Source: Sphingomonas parva (ex Maeng et al. 2020)
GTDB lineage: Bacteria > Pseudomonadota > Alphaproteobacteria > Sphingomonadales > Sphingomonadaceae
Assembly: GCF_004564275.1 (NCBI RefSeq)
Contig: NZ_SPDV01000011.1
Span: 1 to 64,000, forward strand
Reading direction: 5' to 3'
Length of the DNA: 64,000 bases
Below, piece after piece: positions 35,247 to 43,107 of the stretch. A model generated the notes under the pieces. It was given only the letters and a program-made list of their open reading frames with translations, was not told the origin of the DNA and ran no database searches. The translations under genes were made by a program, and so were the position numbers. Position 1 is the first letter of the stretch; each line of letters opens with the position of its first letter.

Positions 35247-35696
35247 GTGAACGAAACGATCGTGCGCTTCGGCCATCCCGAAACCCTGATCGCCGAATAC
35301 CGGCACTGGTTGGTGCTGCTGCGGCCGGCGCAGCCCACGCTGGGCAGCCTGGTGCTCGCGGCGAAAAGCGTGGCGACCGCCTATTCGGACCTGCCGGCGG
35401 ACGCCTTCGCCGAGCAGGCGATGGTCGTGCGCGACATCGAGCGGACGCTCGGCACCCTGGTGGGCTATTCCCGCATCAACTACCTGATGCTGATGATGGT
35501 GGACCCCCATGTCCACTATCACGTCATTCCGCGCTACGAGGGCGTGCGCGGCGCCTGCGGGATCGAGATTGGTGATGCAGGCTGGCCGAAGCTCCCGGCG
35601 CTCGGGGAGGCCGTGTCGCTCGCGCCTCCGGAGATCGCAGCGCTCGTCGCGTGGCTCAAAGCCGCATGGCCCGCGGCGCATCCTCCTCGGCCGTGA
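35247..35696 (+). CDS. HIT-family protein
   Basis: The 149-residue protein carries the histidine triad H88-x-H90-x-H92 in DPHVHYHVIPRY and the family start VRFGHPETLIAEYRHWLVLLRPAQP. HIT proteins hydrolyse or transfer nucleotidyl groups, so a CMP/AMP-linked intermediate of the neighbouring pathway is a plausible substrate. The GTG start follows GAGGAGGGAC, 10 bases after the CDP-alcohol transferase stop. Its last 41 bases overlap the convergent nucleotidyltransferase gene. Confidence 0.8.
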   Translation: MNETIVRFGHPETLIAEYRHWLVLLRPAQPTLGSLVLAAKSVATAYSDLPADAFAEQAMVVRDIERTLGTLVGYSRINYLMLMMVDPHVHYHVIPRYEGVRGACGIEIGDAGWPKLPALGEAVSLAPPEIAALVAWLKAAWPAAHPPRP

Positions 35697-36429
35697 TGCT
35701 GGCGGCCCAGCGCGCGGTCAGCGCCTCGGCCCTGGCGAGATCCTCGGGGAAATCGACCTCCTGCCAATCCTCGCCCCGAATTGATACGGTCCGGACATCG
35801 GCGCCTTCCTGGGCGAGCTCGTCTATCGCGCGAAGATACCAGCGCCGCGTGCCTTCCGGCCGGCGCATCATCGCTTCGACCTTGGCGGCGAATTGACCGG
35901 CACCGCCGCCCCGAAAGGCAAGCAGGCCGATCGATTCGCCATTATAAAGGCCAGCCTCGAGCGTCTTGCCGATGCGCAGTAGCCGGTCGCCTTCGGTCAG
36001 CACCTTCATGTCGTCGGCGTCGTAGGAGGGCTTCTCGTCCGTGGTGACGGCGATCGGTCCGCCGCCCGCGGCGAGCACGCGGGCGAGCAGGGCAGGGGAC
36101 ACCAGCGTGTCGCCATTGAGGAGCAGCAGTTCGCCGCTCAGCTCGTGCCGCGCCATCCATACCGAGCCCAGGTTGTCGGCGACGTGGTAGAAGGGATTGA
36201 ACAGGGTCCTCACGCCGGCGCGTGTTGCCGCGACCGCCTCGACCAGCTCCTCGCGAAAGCCGGTGACCACCACGATCTCGCCGATCCCGGCCGCGAGCAA
36301 GGTGTCGAGCTGCCACTCGAGCAGGCTCTTGCCGGAAAATTCGATCAGGCATTTGGGTCGGTCGGCGGTGAGGGGAAGCAGGCGCGAGCCTTTGCCGGCA
36401 CTGAGGAGGATGGCTTTTTGGATTGGCAT
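35656..36429 (-). CDS. LicC-like nucleotidyltransferase
   Basis: The 257-residue enzyme has the sugar-nucleotidyltransferase signature AILLSAGKGSRLLPLTADRPKCLI at the N-terminus, NPFYHVADNLGSVWMAR (typical of phosphocholine/phospho-alcohol cytidylyltransferases), LLNGDTLV as the metal-binding Asp, and WQEVDFPEDLARAE near the end. It should activate a phospho-alcohol with CTP, providing the CDP-alcohol for the transferase at 34133. It is convergent with the HIT gene and overlaps it, while the second nucleotidyltransferase lies divergently at 36548. Confidence 0.82.
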   Translation of the reverse strand: MPIQKAILLSAGKGSRLLPLTADRPKCLIEFSGKSLLEWQLDTLLAAGIGEIVVVTGFREELVEAVAATRAGVRTLFNPFYHVADNLGSVWMARHELSGELLLLNGDTLVSPALLARVLAAGGGPIAVTTDEKPSYDADDMKVLTEGDRLLRIGKTLEAGLYNGESIGLLAFRGGGAGQFAAKVEAMMRRPEGTRRWYLRAIDELAQEGADVRTVSIRGEDWQEVDFPEDLARAEALTARWAASITAEEDAPRAMRL

Positions 36430-36547
36430 GGTCTTGGATGCTAGAGAGGCAAGAAGGCGTTGCGCCTTCGCAACATCCTAGCGTTCTCGGCACGGCGCGC
36501 CACTTTTTTGATGGCCTGTCGTTCGTGAACCTGTTTGAGGTCGGGCA

Positions 36548-37360
36548 ATGGGGGAGTGGACGGCTATCGTGCTCGCAGGCCAGCGACCTGGCGAGACCGG
36601 CTTTGCGGAAAGCATGGGCGTGTCTTCCAAGGCGCTGATCCCGGTGGGTGGAGAGCCCATGCTGGCGCGCGTCGTGCGCACATTGCTCGCCTCGCCGTCG
36701 ATCGGTCGCGTGATCGTCCTGGCCCAATCGGCAGACCGCCTGCTCTCGCAGGCGCCTGCCTGGCTCCGCGCCGAGGCGCGGGTGAGTACGGCGGACGCGG
36801 GCGACGGCATCTCGACGAGCATCGCAGCAATTGCCGGCGGCGCCGATGCGCCTTTCCCCCTGCTCGTCACGACCGCCGATCATGCCCTCCTGACCGAAGA
36901 CATGGTCGAGACCTTCCTCGGCCGGACCGTCGACACCGACGTTTCCTTCGCGCTTGTCGAGCGCGGCACGGTTGAAGCGGCCTATCCGGAAACCAGACGC
37001 ACCTGGCTGAAGTTCTTCGACGGACATTATACCGGTGCGAATCTGTTCGGGCTCGCCAATCCCAAGGCGCGGAGCGCGCTGGAGTTCTGGGCCCGGGCAG
37101 AACGCGATCGCAAGAAGGCGTTGAAGATGCTGAGCTTTTTCGGTCCCACCATCTTTCTGCGGGCGCTGACCAGAACGATCTCGCTCGATGCCGCCGCCGC
37201 GAAGGTCGGCCGAGCCCTCGAGCTTCGCCTGAAGGCGATCCGCTTGCCTTTTGCCGAAGCGGCGATCGACGTCGACAAGCCGTCCGACCTGGCCCTTGCC
37301 GAGCGTGCCGTCGCCGCACGGCGTCACGACGCCGCTCGCGTGGTGGCAGGAGCGCGCTAG
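36548..37360 (+). CDS. MobA/IPCT-like NTP-transferase
   Basis: The 270-residue protein starts TAIVLAGQRPGETGFAESMGVSSKALIPVGGEPML, a Rossmann-type NTP-transferase nucleotide loop, and has VTTADHALLT as the metal Asp region. The C-terminal 100 residues are helical and end VDIDKPSDLALAERAV-like (IDVDKPSDLALA), as in phospho-alcohol guanylyl/cytidylyl transferases. Together with the LicC-like enzyme it gives the cluster two activating enzymes of possibly different specificity. It is followed after 2 bases by the LOV regulator. Confidence 0.78.
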   Translation: MGEWTAIVLAGQRPGETGFAESMGVSSKALIPVGGEPMLARVVRTLLASPSIGRVIVLAQSADRLLSQAPAWLRAEARVSTADAGDGISTSIAAIAGGADAPFPLLVTTADHALLTEDMVETFLGRTVDTDVSFALVERGTVEAAYPETRRTWLKFFDGHYTGANLFGLANPKARSALEFWARAERDRKKALKMLSFFGPTIFLRALTRTISLDAAAAKVGRALELRLKAIRLPFAEAAIDVDKPSDLALAERAVAARRHDAARVVAGAR

Positions 37361-37362
37361 AC

Positions 37363-37974
37363 ATGGTCGTGGACAAGGAAGGCGAGGCGCTGATCGCCTC
37401 GATACGCCTGAGCCCGATCGCGACGGTCGTCACCAATCCGCGGCTGGGCGACAATCCCATCATCGCCGCGAACGCGGCCTTCGAGCGGCTGACCGGCTAT
37501 GAGGAACAGGAGTTGCTGGGACGCAACTGCCGCTTGCTCTCCGGCGAGGGCACCGACGCGGCCGACCAGGCCCGTATCCGCGAGGCGATTGCCGACGAGC
37601 GGTCGGTGATGGCCGAGGTGCTGAACTACCGGCGTGACGGCACCGCCTTTCGCAATGCGCTGATGATCGCGCCCGTGTTCGATGACGACGGGCGGCTGCT
37701 CTACTTCATCGGCTCACAGATGGATGTGTCGGACGATCCGCCGCGGGGCGAGGATGCCCGCAAGGCCGCTGCCCGTGAGCGTCTGTCACGACTTACCGCA
37801 CGGCAGCGCGACGTTCTCGAGCAGATGGCGCGCGGGCTGCGCAACAAGCAGATCGGCCCGCTACTCGGCATCAACGAGAAGACGGTGAAGATGCACCGTG
37901 CCGCGCTGATCGAGCGGCTGGGCGTTGCGACCTCTGCCGACGCCGTGCGGATCGCGGTGGAAGCCGGGCTCTAG
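37363..37974 (+). CDS. LOV-domain/LuxR-HTH blue-light transcription factor (EL222-like)
   Basis: The 203-residue protein joins a LOV-type PAS domain to a LuxR helix-turn-helix. The flavin-adduct motif GRNCRLLSG has the photoactive Cys at residue 56, and RRDGTAFRNALMIAPVFDDDGRLLYFIGSQMDVS is the second half of the domain. The HTH is LTARQRDVLEQMARGLRNKQIGPLLGINEKTVKMHRAALIERLG (about 142-188). This is the layout of EL222 from Erythrobacter, which dimerises and binds DNA in blue light. It starts 2 bases after the NTP-transferase stop, so it is likely in that operon and may control it. Confidence 0.9.
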   Translation: MVVDKEGEALIASIRLSPIATVVTNPRLGDNPIIAANAAFERLTGYEEQELLGRNCRLLSGEGTDAADQARIREAIADERSVMAEVLNYRRDGTAFRNALMIAPVFDDDGRLLYFIGSQMDVSDDPPRGEDARKAAARERLSRLTARQRDVLEQMARGLRNKQIGPLLGINEKTVKMHRAALIERLGVATSADAVRIAVEAGL

Positions 37975-38004
37975 ACGATCTCTTCAGAATGTCGCGCCGA
38001 AGCG

Positions 38005-38034
38005 GGGGCCCTTCCGCTTCCGCGGAAGAGCCCC
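38005..38034. terminator. Hairpin between the LOV regulator and flotillin
   Basis: GGGGCC-CTTCCGC pairs with GCGGAAG-A-GCCCC over 12 of 13 positions with a 4-base loop, between the stops of two convergent genes. No T run is present. Confidence 0.45.
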
Positions 38035-38040
38035 GGCCAA

Positions 38041-39714
38041 TCAGTCTTTCGGGTTCTCGACCGGGACGGCGACCAGCGCCTCTGCGCCCGGCACGGAGGG
38101 CGCCTTCGGGGCGGCCCCGCCGACGAGACTCTCCAGCGTGGATCCATCGAAGCCGAGCTCCTTCATCAGTCCGTCGACGATCGGCGCTTGAGCCCGATAG
38201 CGCAGCGCCGCGGCGACAGCGCTGGACGCCAGGTTGGTATCGCCCGCGCCACCGGCGCCACCAGCCGCCGGCGCGCCGCCGGTCAGGCCGTCCACCTGGA
38301 CGATCTTGATGCTGTCGATCGCCTCCATCGGCTTGGCCGCTTCGCGGACGATCTCCGGAAGCACCTTGAGCAGCGCGACCTTGGTCTGCAGGGAGACCTG
38401 GTCCGATGAGAGCAGGTTCGCCGCCTCGTTGATCGCGCGTTGGCCCGCCGCCTCGACCTCGAAGCGCACCCGCGCCGCCTCGGCCCGGAGCTTTTCGGCC
38501 TCGGCCTCGCCTTCGGCTGCGAGGCGCGCTGCCTCGGCGCGGTCGGCTGCGGCCTGCTTGTCGGCATCGGCCTGAACCCTGATGGCGATCGCGGCTCGTT
38601 CGGCTTCGCGCGCCGCGTCGATCAGCTCGATCCGCTTCTGACGCTCGGCGATCTCGGTCTCGCGCGCCGTGCCGACCTGTTCCTCCGCCGCCACCGCGGC
38701 GGCGCGCGCCTTGTCGGCTTCCGCCTTAGCCTGGCTCTCCTCGCGGCTCTTGTTCTGCACCGCGATCTGCTGCTCCTGCCGCGCGATCTCGAGCGCCTGG
38801 GTCTGCGCGATCTTGGCCTGCTCGACGACCCGGTTCGCCTGGATCTGGGCGCTGTCGACCTGCTGCTTGGCGGCGATCCGAGCCTCCTCCGCCTCGCGCT
38901 GGCGCAGCGCCTGCTCCTGAGCGACTTCCGCGTTCTGCGCGGCGCGGCGGACCTCGACCTCGCGCTCCTGCTCGAGCCGGGCGAACTCGGCCTCGCGGGC
39001 GATCTCCAGGCTGCGGCGCTGCGCGTCGAGGTTCTTCGCCTCGATCTGCACCCGGGTTTCCTGCTCGATGTCGTTGCGCGCCTTCTTGCGCAGCTCGATC
39101 TGCTCGGTGAGCTTGGTGAGGCCCTCGGCGTCGAACGCATTATTGGCGTTGAAATGCTCGATCGAGGTCTGGTCGAGGCCGGTCAGCGACACGGACTCGA
39201 GCTCGAGGCCGTTCATCGCCAGGTCGGCGGCGGAGACCTGCTGCACCTTCTGGACGAAGTCGGCACGCTGCTCGTGAAGCTGGGCCATCGTCATTCCGGC
39301 GGCGACCGAGCGGAGCGCGTCGACGAACTTGCCCTCGATCAGCTCCTTCAGGCTCTCCGGCTGCATGGTCCGGAGGCCGAGGGTCTGCGCGGCGGTCGCG
39401 ATGCTCTCCTGATCGGGCCGGACGCGGACGTAGAACTCGGCCTTCACGTCGATGCGGAGGCGGTCGAGCGTGATCAGCGCGTCGGTGTTCTTGCGCTCGA
39501 CAGCGAGGCGCACGGTGTTGAGGTTCACCGGCATCGTCTCGTGAAGCACCGGAAGGACGAGCGCGCCGCCGTTGATCACCACCTTCTCGCCCCCGAAGCC
39601 GGTGCGGACGAAGCCGATCTCCTTGGTCGCGCGCCGGTAGAGGCGCGTGATGATGATGCCGAGCGTCAGCAGCGCGGCGAAGACGACGCCTGCATAGATG
39701 GCCAGCTGGATCAT
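38041..39714 (-). CDS. Flotillin-family (YqiK-like) membrane scaffold protein
   Basis: The 557-residue protein has one N-terminal membrane span (LAIYAGVVFAALLTLGIIITRLY), an SPFH/band-7 domain (VRTGFGGEKVVINGGALVLPVLHETMPVN onward) and a long Ala/Glu/Gln/Arg-rich coiled coil of about 220 residues (EIAREAEFARLEQEREVEVRRAAQ...). Flotillins organise membrane microdomains. The ATG at 39714 follows GGAAGGG; an upstream ATG at 39735 is possible. It forms an operon with the YqiJ-like gene, as in Escherichia coli yqiJK. Confidence 0.88.
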   Translation of the reverse strand: MIQLAIYAGVVFAALLTLGIIITRLYRRATKEIGFVRTGFGGEKVVINGGALVLPVLHETMPVNLNTVRLAVERKNTDALITLDRLRIDVKAEFYVRVRPDQESIATAAQTLGLRTMQPESLKELIEGKFVDALRSVAAGMTMAQLHEQRADFVQKVQQVSAADLAMNGLELESVSLTGLDQTSIEHFNANNAFDAEGLTKLTEQIELRKKARNDIEQETRVQIEAKNLDAQRRSLEIAREAEFARLEQEREVEVRRAAQNAEVAQEQALRQREAEEARIAAKQQVDSAQIQANRVVEQAKIAQTQALEIARQEQQIAVQNKSREESQAKAEADKARAAAVAAEEQVGTARETEIAERQKRIELIDAAREAERAAIAIRVQADADKQAAADRAEAARLAAEGEAEAEKLRAEAARVRFEVEAAGQRAINEAANLLSSDQVSLQTKVALLKVLPEIVREAAKPMEAIDSIKIVQVDGLTGGAPAAGGAGGAGDTNLASSAVAAALRYRAQAPIVDGLMKELGFDGSTLESLVGGAAPKAPSVPGAEALVAVPVENPKD

Positions 39715-39737
39715 TCCATTCCCTTCCATAAGCATCG

Positions 39738-40367
39738 TCAGTTCATCCCGAGCTGTTCGTGTATGTGCGGCGTCAGGCCGTCGGCGGTCCCGATCGCGGT
39801 GAAGACATGGCCGTCGCGGCGGACGAGCAGAACGGTCTCGCCCTCGACGATCGGATGATCTTCGTTCTGCGGCTCGACCATCACGTAATGGCTCTGCCCG
39901 TGCGAGTCGCGGACCCGCGCCTGGGCCGGGCTGCCGCGGCGGGCGGTGCCGATCGTGATCGTGCCGCGCTTGCCGACCAGGGTGTCGAGGCTGACGGCGG
40001 TGGTCTCGTCGCGCGGCAGGATTCGGGCCAGGCCTCGGCTGAAGAGGCCGGTCGCCGGCAAGGCTGCGGCAATTGCGGCCGGAACCGCGATGACGAGGGG
40101 CAGCGGCCGCGTGGCGACGCCTTCTGCCACCTGCTGGATGGTGAGCCCGAGCAGCCCGAAGAGCGTCAGGAAAACGACGATCACGATCAACAGCGGCACC
40201 TGCCCGATGCCGAGCCAGCCAAGCAGATCCGCGTCGCCGTCCAGGTCCGCGTCGAGATGCGCAGCGCTCGCTCCAAGACCAATCGCTTCGGCAAGGCCGA
40301 TCAGAAGCATCACCGCCAGTGCCGCCGAGAAGGGCAGGTTGGCCGGTGCGGTCAGCGTTTCGAGCAT
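39738..40367 (-). CDS. YqiJ-like NfeD-related membrane protein
   Basis: The 209-residue protein has three membrane spans (FSAALAVMLLIGLAEAIGLGA, VPLLIVIVVFLTLFGLLGL, PLPLVIAVPAAIAAALPATGLF) followed by an OB-fold (VGKRGTITIGTARRGSPAQARV...GETVLLV). Proteins of this type partner with flotillins, and the flotillin gene follows directly. The start is the ATG at 40367; longer upstream frame lacks family resemblance. Confidence 0.82.
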   Translation of the reverse strand: MLETLTAPANLPFSAALAVMLLIGLAEAIGLGASAAHLDADLDGDADLLGWLGIGQVPLLIVIVVFLTLFGLLGLTIQQVAEGVATRPLPLVIAVPAAIAAALPATGLFSRGLARILPRDETTAVSLDTLVGKRGTITIGTARRGSPAQARVRDSHGQSHYVMVEPQNEDHPIVEGETVLLVRRDGHVFTAIGTADGLTPHIHEQLGMN

Positions 40368-40548
40368 GGTCCCCCTCTTCGGAGCCGATGCTAGCGGTCT
40401 GAGGATATTTTTCCAGAGAAATCCGACGTTTGTCTCTGCTGCTCCTGCTCGTGACGGTCCGACATCATCCCTGCCCCGGTCGGTTCGGGACGGCCAAGCA
40501 GGTCGGCTAGACGTTGCCAGCCGCGCGCACAGCGGCCATGGGGCGGCG

Positions 40549-41040
40549 ATGAGCGAGACCGATCCCAGCGCCGTCGAGTCCTTCCGCGCCGCGATGCGCC
40601 GCGTCGCATCGACGGTGAACGTGATCACGATCTGCGTCGGTGGGGAAAGGATGGGCATAACCGCGACGGCGATGTCCTCGCTGGCCATGGACCCACCGAG
40701 CCTCCTGGTTTGCATCAACCGCTTCTCGGCGATGCACGGGTCGATGGAGGATGTCTCCCATTTTTGCGTGAACGTCCTCCACCGCGATCAGGAGAACATC
40801 GCTCGCATGTTCGCTGATCGGCGCCAGCACGCCTTGCGCTTCCTCAGCGGCTGGACCGAGGATTGCGTCCGCCCGCCGCGGCTGATCGATGCCCAGGCAT
40901 CGATCGTGTGCCGCCGGATCGACCACCATCGCTTCGGCACGCACAGCATCTTCATCGGCGTGGTCGAGGACGCCCAGGTCCGCGAGGAGGTCAATCCTCT
41001 CGTCTATGTCGACGGCCAATATGGCGGCGCCGTCGACTGA
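40549..41040 (+). CDS. Flavin reductase-like (FMN-binding split-barrel) protein
   Basis: The 163-residue protein has the split-barrel flavin reductase pattern: FRAAMRRVASTVNVITICVGGERMGITATAMSSLAMDPPSLLVCINRFSAMH, FCVNVLHRDQENIARMFA and the late HSIFIGVVEDAQV. These enzymes supply reduced FMN/FAD to two-component monooxygenases; no partner oxygenase is visible nearby. It is convergent with the 2OG oxygenase gene. Confidence 0.85.
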   Translation: MSETDPSAVESFRAAMRRVASTVNVITICVGGERMGITATAMSSLAMDPPSLLVCINRFSAMHGSMEDVSHFCVNVLHRDQENIARMFADRRQHALRFLSGWTEDCVRPPRLIDAQASIVCRRIDHHRFGTHSIFIGVVEDAQVREEVNPLVYVDGQYGGAVD

Positions 41041-41049
41041 CGTCGCGGC

Positions 41050-41724
41050 TCAGCCGCGCCCCCAGGGCCGTTCGCGATACCATTTGGTGATCACGTATTT
41101 GACGCCCGCCTCGACCGGCATGCCGCTGTGCAGCGAATAGTGATTGGGCTGCCCGAACTCGTCCATGTTGTTCCACAACAGGAGGTTGCCGCGCCGCGGG
41201 GTGACCCGCACGTTCGCTTCCGGGAACCAGGTCTGGCCCCCCGCCTCCACGTCGTTGAGGAAGATCATCGCGGTCCAGGTCCGCTGGCCGCCGCTGCGCT
41301 GCATGTCCTCCCAATATTCCGTGTTCATATGGAAGAAATCGTGGTGCGGCTTGAACTGCTGGCCGGGGGCGTAGCGCTGTCCCTGGATCGTCTCGCCATG
41401 CTCGGGCTGTATCCCGGTGAGCGCGTTGATCTTGTCCTGGACGCGCACGTTGATCGCGTCGCTCATCTTCAGATGACAGCTCTCGCTGGTGCGGAATTCC
41501 GGATCGCCGTTCGACGACAGCAGTCCCGACGGGACGCGATCCTTGTCGATCAGCGCAATGACCTGCTCGCACTCGCGCGCTGTGAGGAAATCCCGCGCGA
41601 CGAAGATGTCCAGGCCCTTGGCAGGGATCTGGAGGCAGTTGGGCGTCCTTTTCACCCTCTCCTTCACCCAGGCGCCGATCTGCATCCGGTAGAAGGCGGC
41701 CGGATCTCCGGTGACCGTGCTCAT
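41050..41724 (-). CDS. 2-oxoglutarate/Fe(II) oxygenase, prolyl-4-hydroxylase type
   Basis: The 224-residue enzyme has the jelly-roll core with HxD in FKPHHDFFHMNTEYW and the distal His-plus-basic 2OG-binding segment in NHYSLHSGMPVEAGVKYVITKWYRERPW. GGQRTWTAMIFLNDVEAGGQTWFP completes the P4Hc pattern. It should hydroxylate a protein or peptide residue; the target is unknown. Its ATG overlaps the amidohydrolase stop (ATGA), so both are translated together. Confidence 0.87.
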   Translation of the reverse strand: MSTVTGDPAAFYRMQIGAWVKERVKRTPNCLQIPAKGLDIFVARDFLTARECEQVIALIDKDRVPSGLLSSNGDPEFRTSESCHLKMSDAINVRVQDKINALTGIQPEHGETIQGQRYAPGQQFKPHHDFFHMNTEYWEDMQRSGGQRTWTAMIFLNDVEAGGQTWFPEANVRVTPRRGNLLLWNNMDEFGQPNHYSLHSGMPVEAGVKYVITKWYRERPWGRG

Positions 41725-42998
41725 TCGATCGTACGTCCTCTTACCATCACGAATTCCACTTTTTCCAGGGTGCGCACGTCGCGCAGCGGGTCGCCGCTCA
41801 CCGCGATGATATCCGCCGAATAGCCTGGCGCAATCCGGCCAATCTCACTGTCCAGTCCGAGCAGGTGCGCCGCCGCGGTCGTGGCCGAGGTGATTGCCTC
41901 CGCCGGGCTCATGCCGGCGTGCTCGACCAGCAGGGCGAGCTCCTCGGCGTTGCGGCCATGCTCGAACACCGCCGCGTCGGTCCCGAACACGACCGGCACG
42001 CCCGCGGCGCGCGCCGCCCTCGCCGCCTTGCCCACTTCCCCCAGTGTCTGGCGAACCTTCGCTTCGACGGTCGGCGTGTAGATGCCCTTGCCGAGGCGTT
42101 CCCGAATGCCGGTGAACGCCATCAGGGTCGGCACCAGGGTCGCGCCGTTGGTCTTCATCACCCGGATCGCTTCCCCGTCCGCGAAGGTGCCGTGCTCGAT
42201 CGAATCGACGCCGGCGCGGGCGGCGGCCTCGATGCCGCGCGCGCTATGCGCATGCGCGGCGACCTTGAGGCCGAGCCCGTGGGCCGTGTCGACGATCGCC
42301 TTCATCTCGGCGTCGGTGAAATGCTGGCCAAGGCCGCGCGCCTGCTGCGACAGCACCCCGCCGGTTGCGGTGATCTTGATGACGTCCGCGCCGGCCCGGG
42401 AGAATTCGCGCACGCGGGCGGCGCATTCCTCGGCGCCGGTGCAGGTGTTGCCGCTACCCAGCACCGCGAGCACTTCCGGACGGAAGCCGGAGACGTCGCC
42501 ATGGCCGCCGATGGTCGAGATCGCGGGGCCGGAGGAGAGAATCCTGGGCCCCGGGATCGCGCCTTCCGCGGTCGCCCGCCGCAAGGCGAAGCCGACCAGT
42601 GGTCCGGAACCGAGGTCCCGTACGGTGGTGAAGCCCGCGCGCACGGTGGCGCGGGCATTCCTGGCGCCGACCAGCGTCGCCCATTCGTCGCTGTCGACCG
42701 CCTGGTTACGATAATCGTCGTCGGGATCGCCCGAGAGATGGACGTGGGTGTCGATCAGGCCGGGGAGCACCGTCTTGCTCGAGAGATCGATCAGCCGGGT
42801 GCCCGCCGCCGGCGGCGCGAGCCCCTCGGCAATCGCGGTGATCCGTCCGTCGATGACCGTGATCGTCGCCGGCCCTATAACCGGCCGGCCCGGGTCGGCG
42901 ATCAGCCGGCCGGCGTGGATCGTCACGGTTTCCGCCGAAGCGGGCGCGGCGATGGCGCAGGCAAGACCGGCGGCAAGAGCGAAATGGCGCATCGGCAT
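41721..42998 (-). CDS. Secreted metal-dependent amidohydrolase
   Basis: The 425-residue protein has a signal peptide (RHFALAAGLACAIAAPASA), so it acts in the periplasm. Metal motifs are GLIDTHVHLSGD (HxH), KITATGGV with the carboxylated-Lys region, VAAHAHSARGIEAA and SIEHGTFAD (His ligands), and VVFGTDAAVFEHG (Asp). This is the Xaa-Pro dipeptidase/imidazolonepropionase-related group that cleaves prolyl dipeptides or other amides. GAGGGA precedes the ATG at 42998. Coupling with a prolyl-hydroxylase-type enzyme hints at proline-peptide chemistry. Confidence 0.87.
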   Translation of the reverse strand: MPMRHFALAAGLACAIAAPASAETVTIHAGRLIADPGRPVIGPATITVIDGRITAIAEGLAPPAAGTRLIDLSSKTVLPGLIDTHVHLSGDPDDDYRNQAVDSDEWATLVGARNARATVRAGFTTVRDLGSGPLVGFALRRATAEGAIPGPRILSSGPAISTIGGHGDVSGFRPEVLAVLGSGNTCTGAEECAARVREFSRAGADVIKITATGGVLSQQARGLGQHFTDAEMKAIVDTAHGLGLKVAAHAHSARGIEAAARAGVDSIEHGTFADGEAIRVMKTNGATLVPTLMAFTGIRERLGKGIYTPTVEAKVRQTLGEVGKAARAARAAGVPVVFGTDAAVFEHGRNAEELALLVEHAGMSPAEAITSATTAAAHLLGLDSEIGRIAPGYSADIIAVSGDPLRDVRTLEKVEFVMVRGRTIE

Positions 42999-43052
42999 CG
43001 ATCCCTCGGATGATCGACGCTCCATGCGTCGCCCTCCGTCCGGCTGGCAAGC

Positions 43053-43085
43053 AAAAAGCCCGGAGCGTCCGCACGCCCCGGGCTT
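43053..43085 (-). terminator. Rho-independent terminator of the RcnB-like gene
   Basis: Read on the minus strand, AAGCCCGG and CCGGGCTT form an 8-bp stem followed by TTTTT, 23 bases after the RcnB-like stop. Confidence 0.75.
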
Positions 43086-43107
43086 CCTGTTCTTGGCCGG
43101 CTGTCCT

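Noticed and set aside
38440-39858. 472-residue plus-strand Leu/Arg-rich open frame
   Set aside because: It is the reverse of the flotillin coiled coil; Leu/Asp/Gly repeats are the mirror image of the Ala/Glu/Gln/Arg codons.
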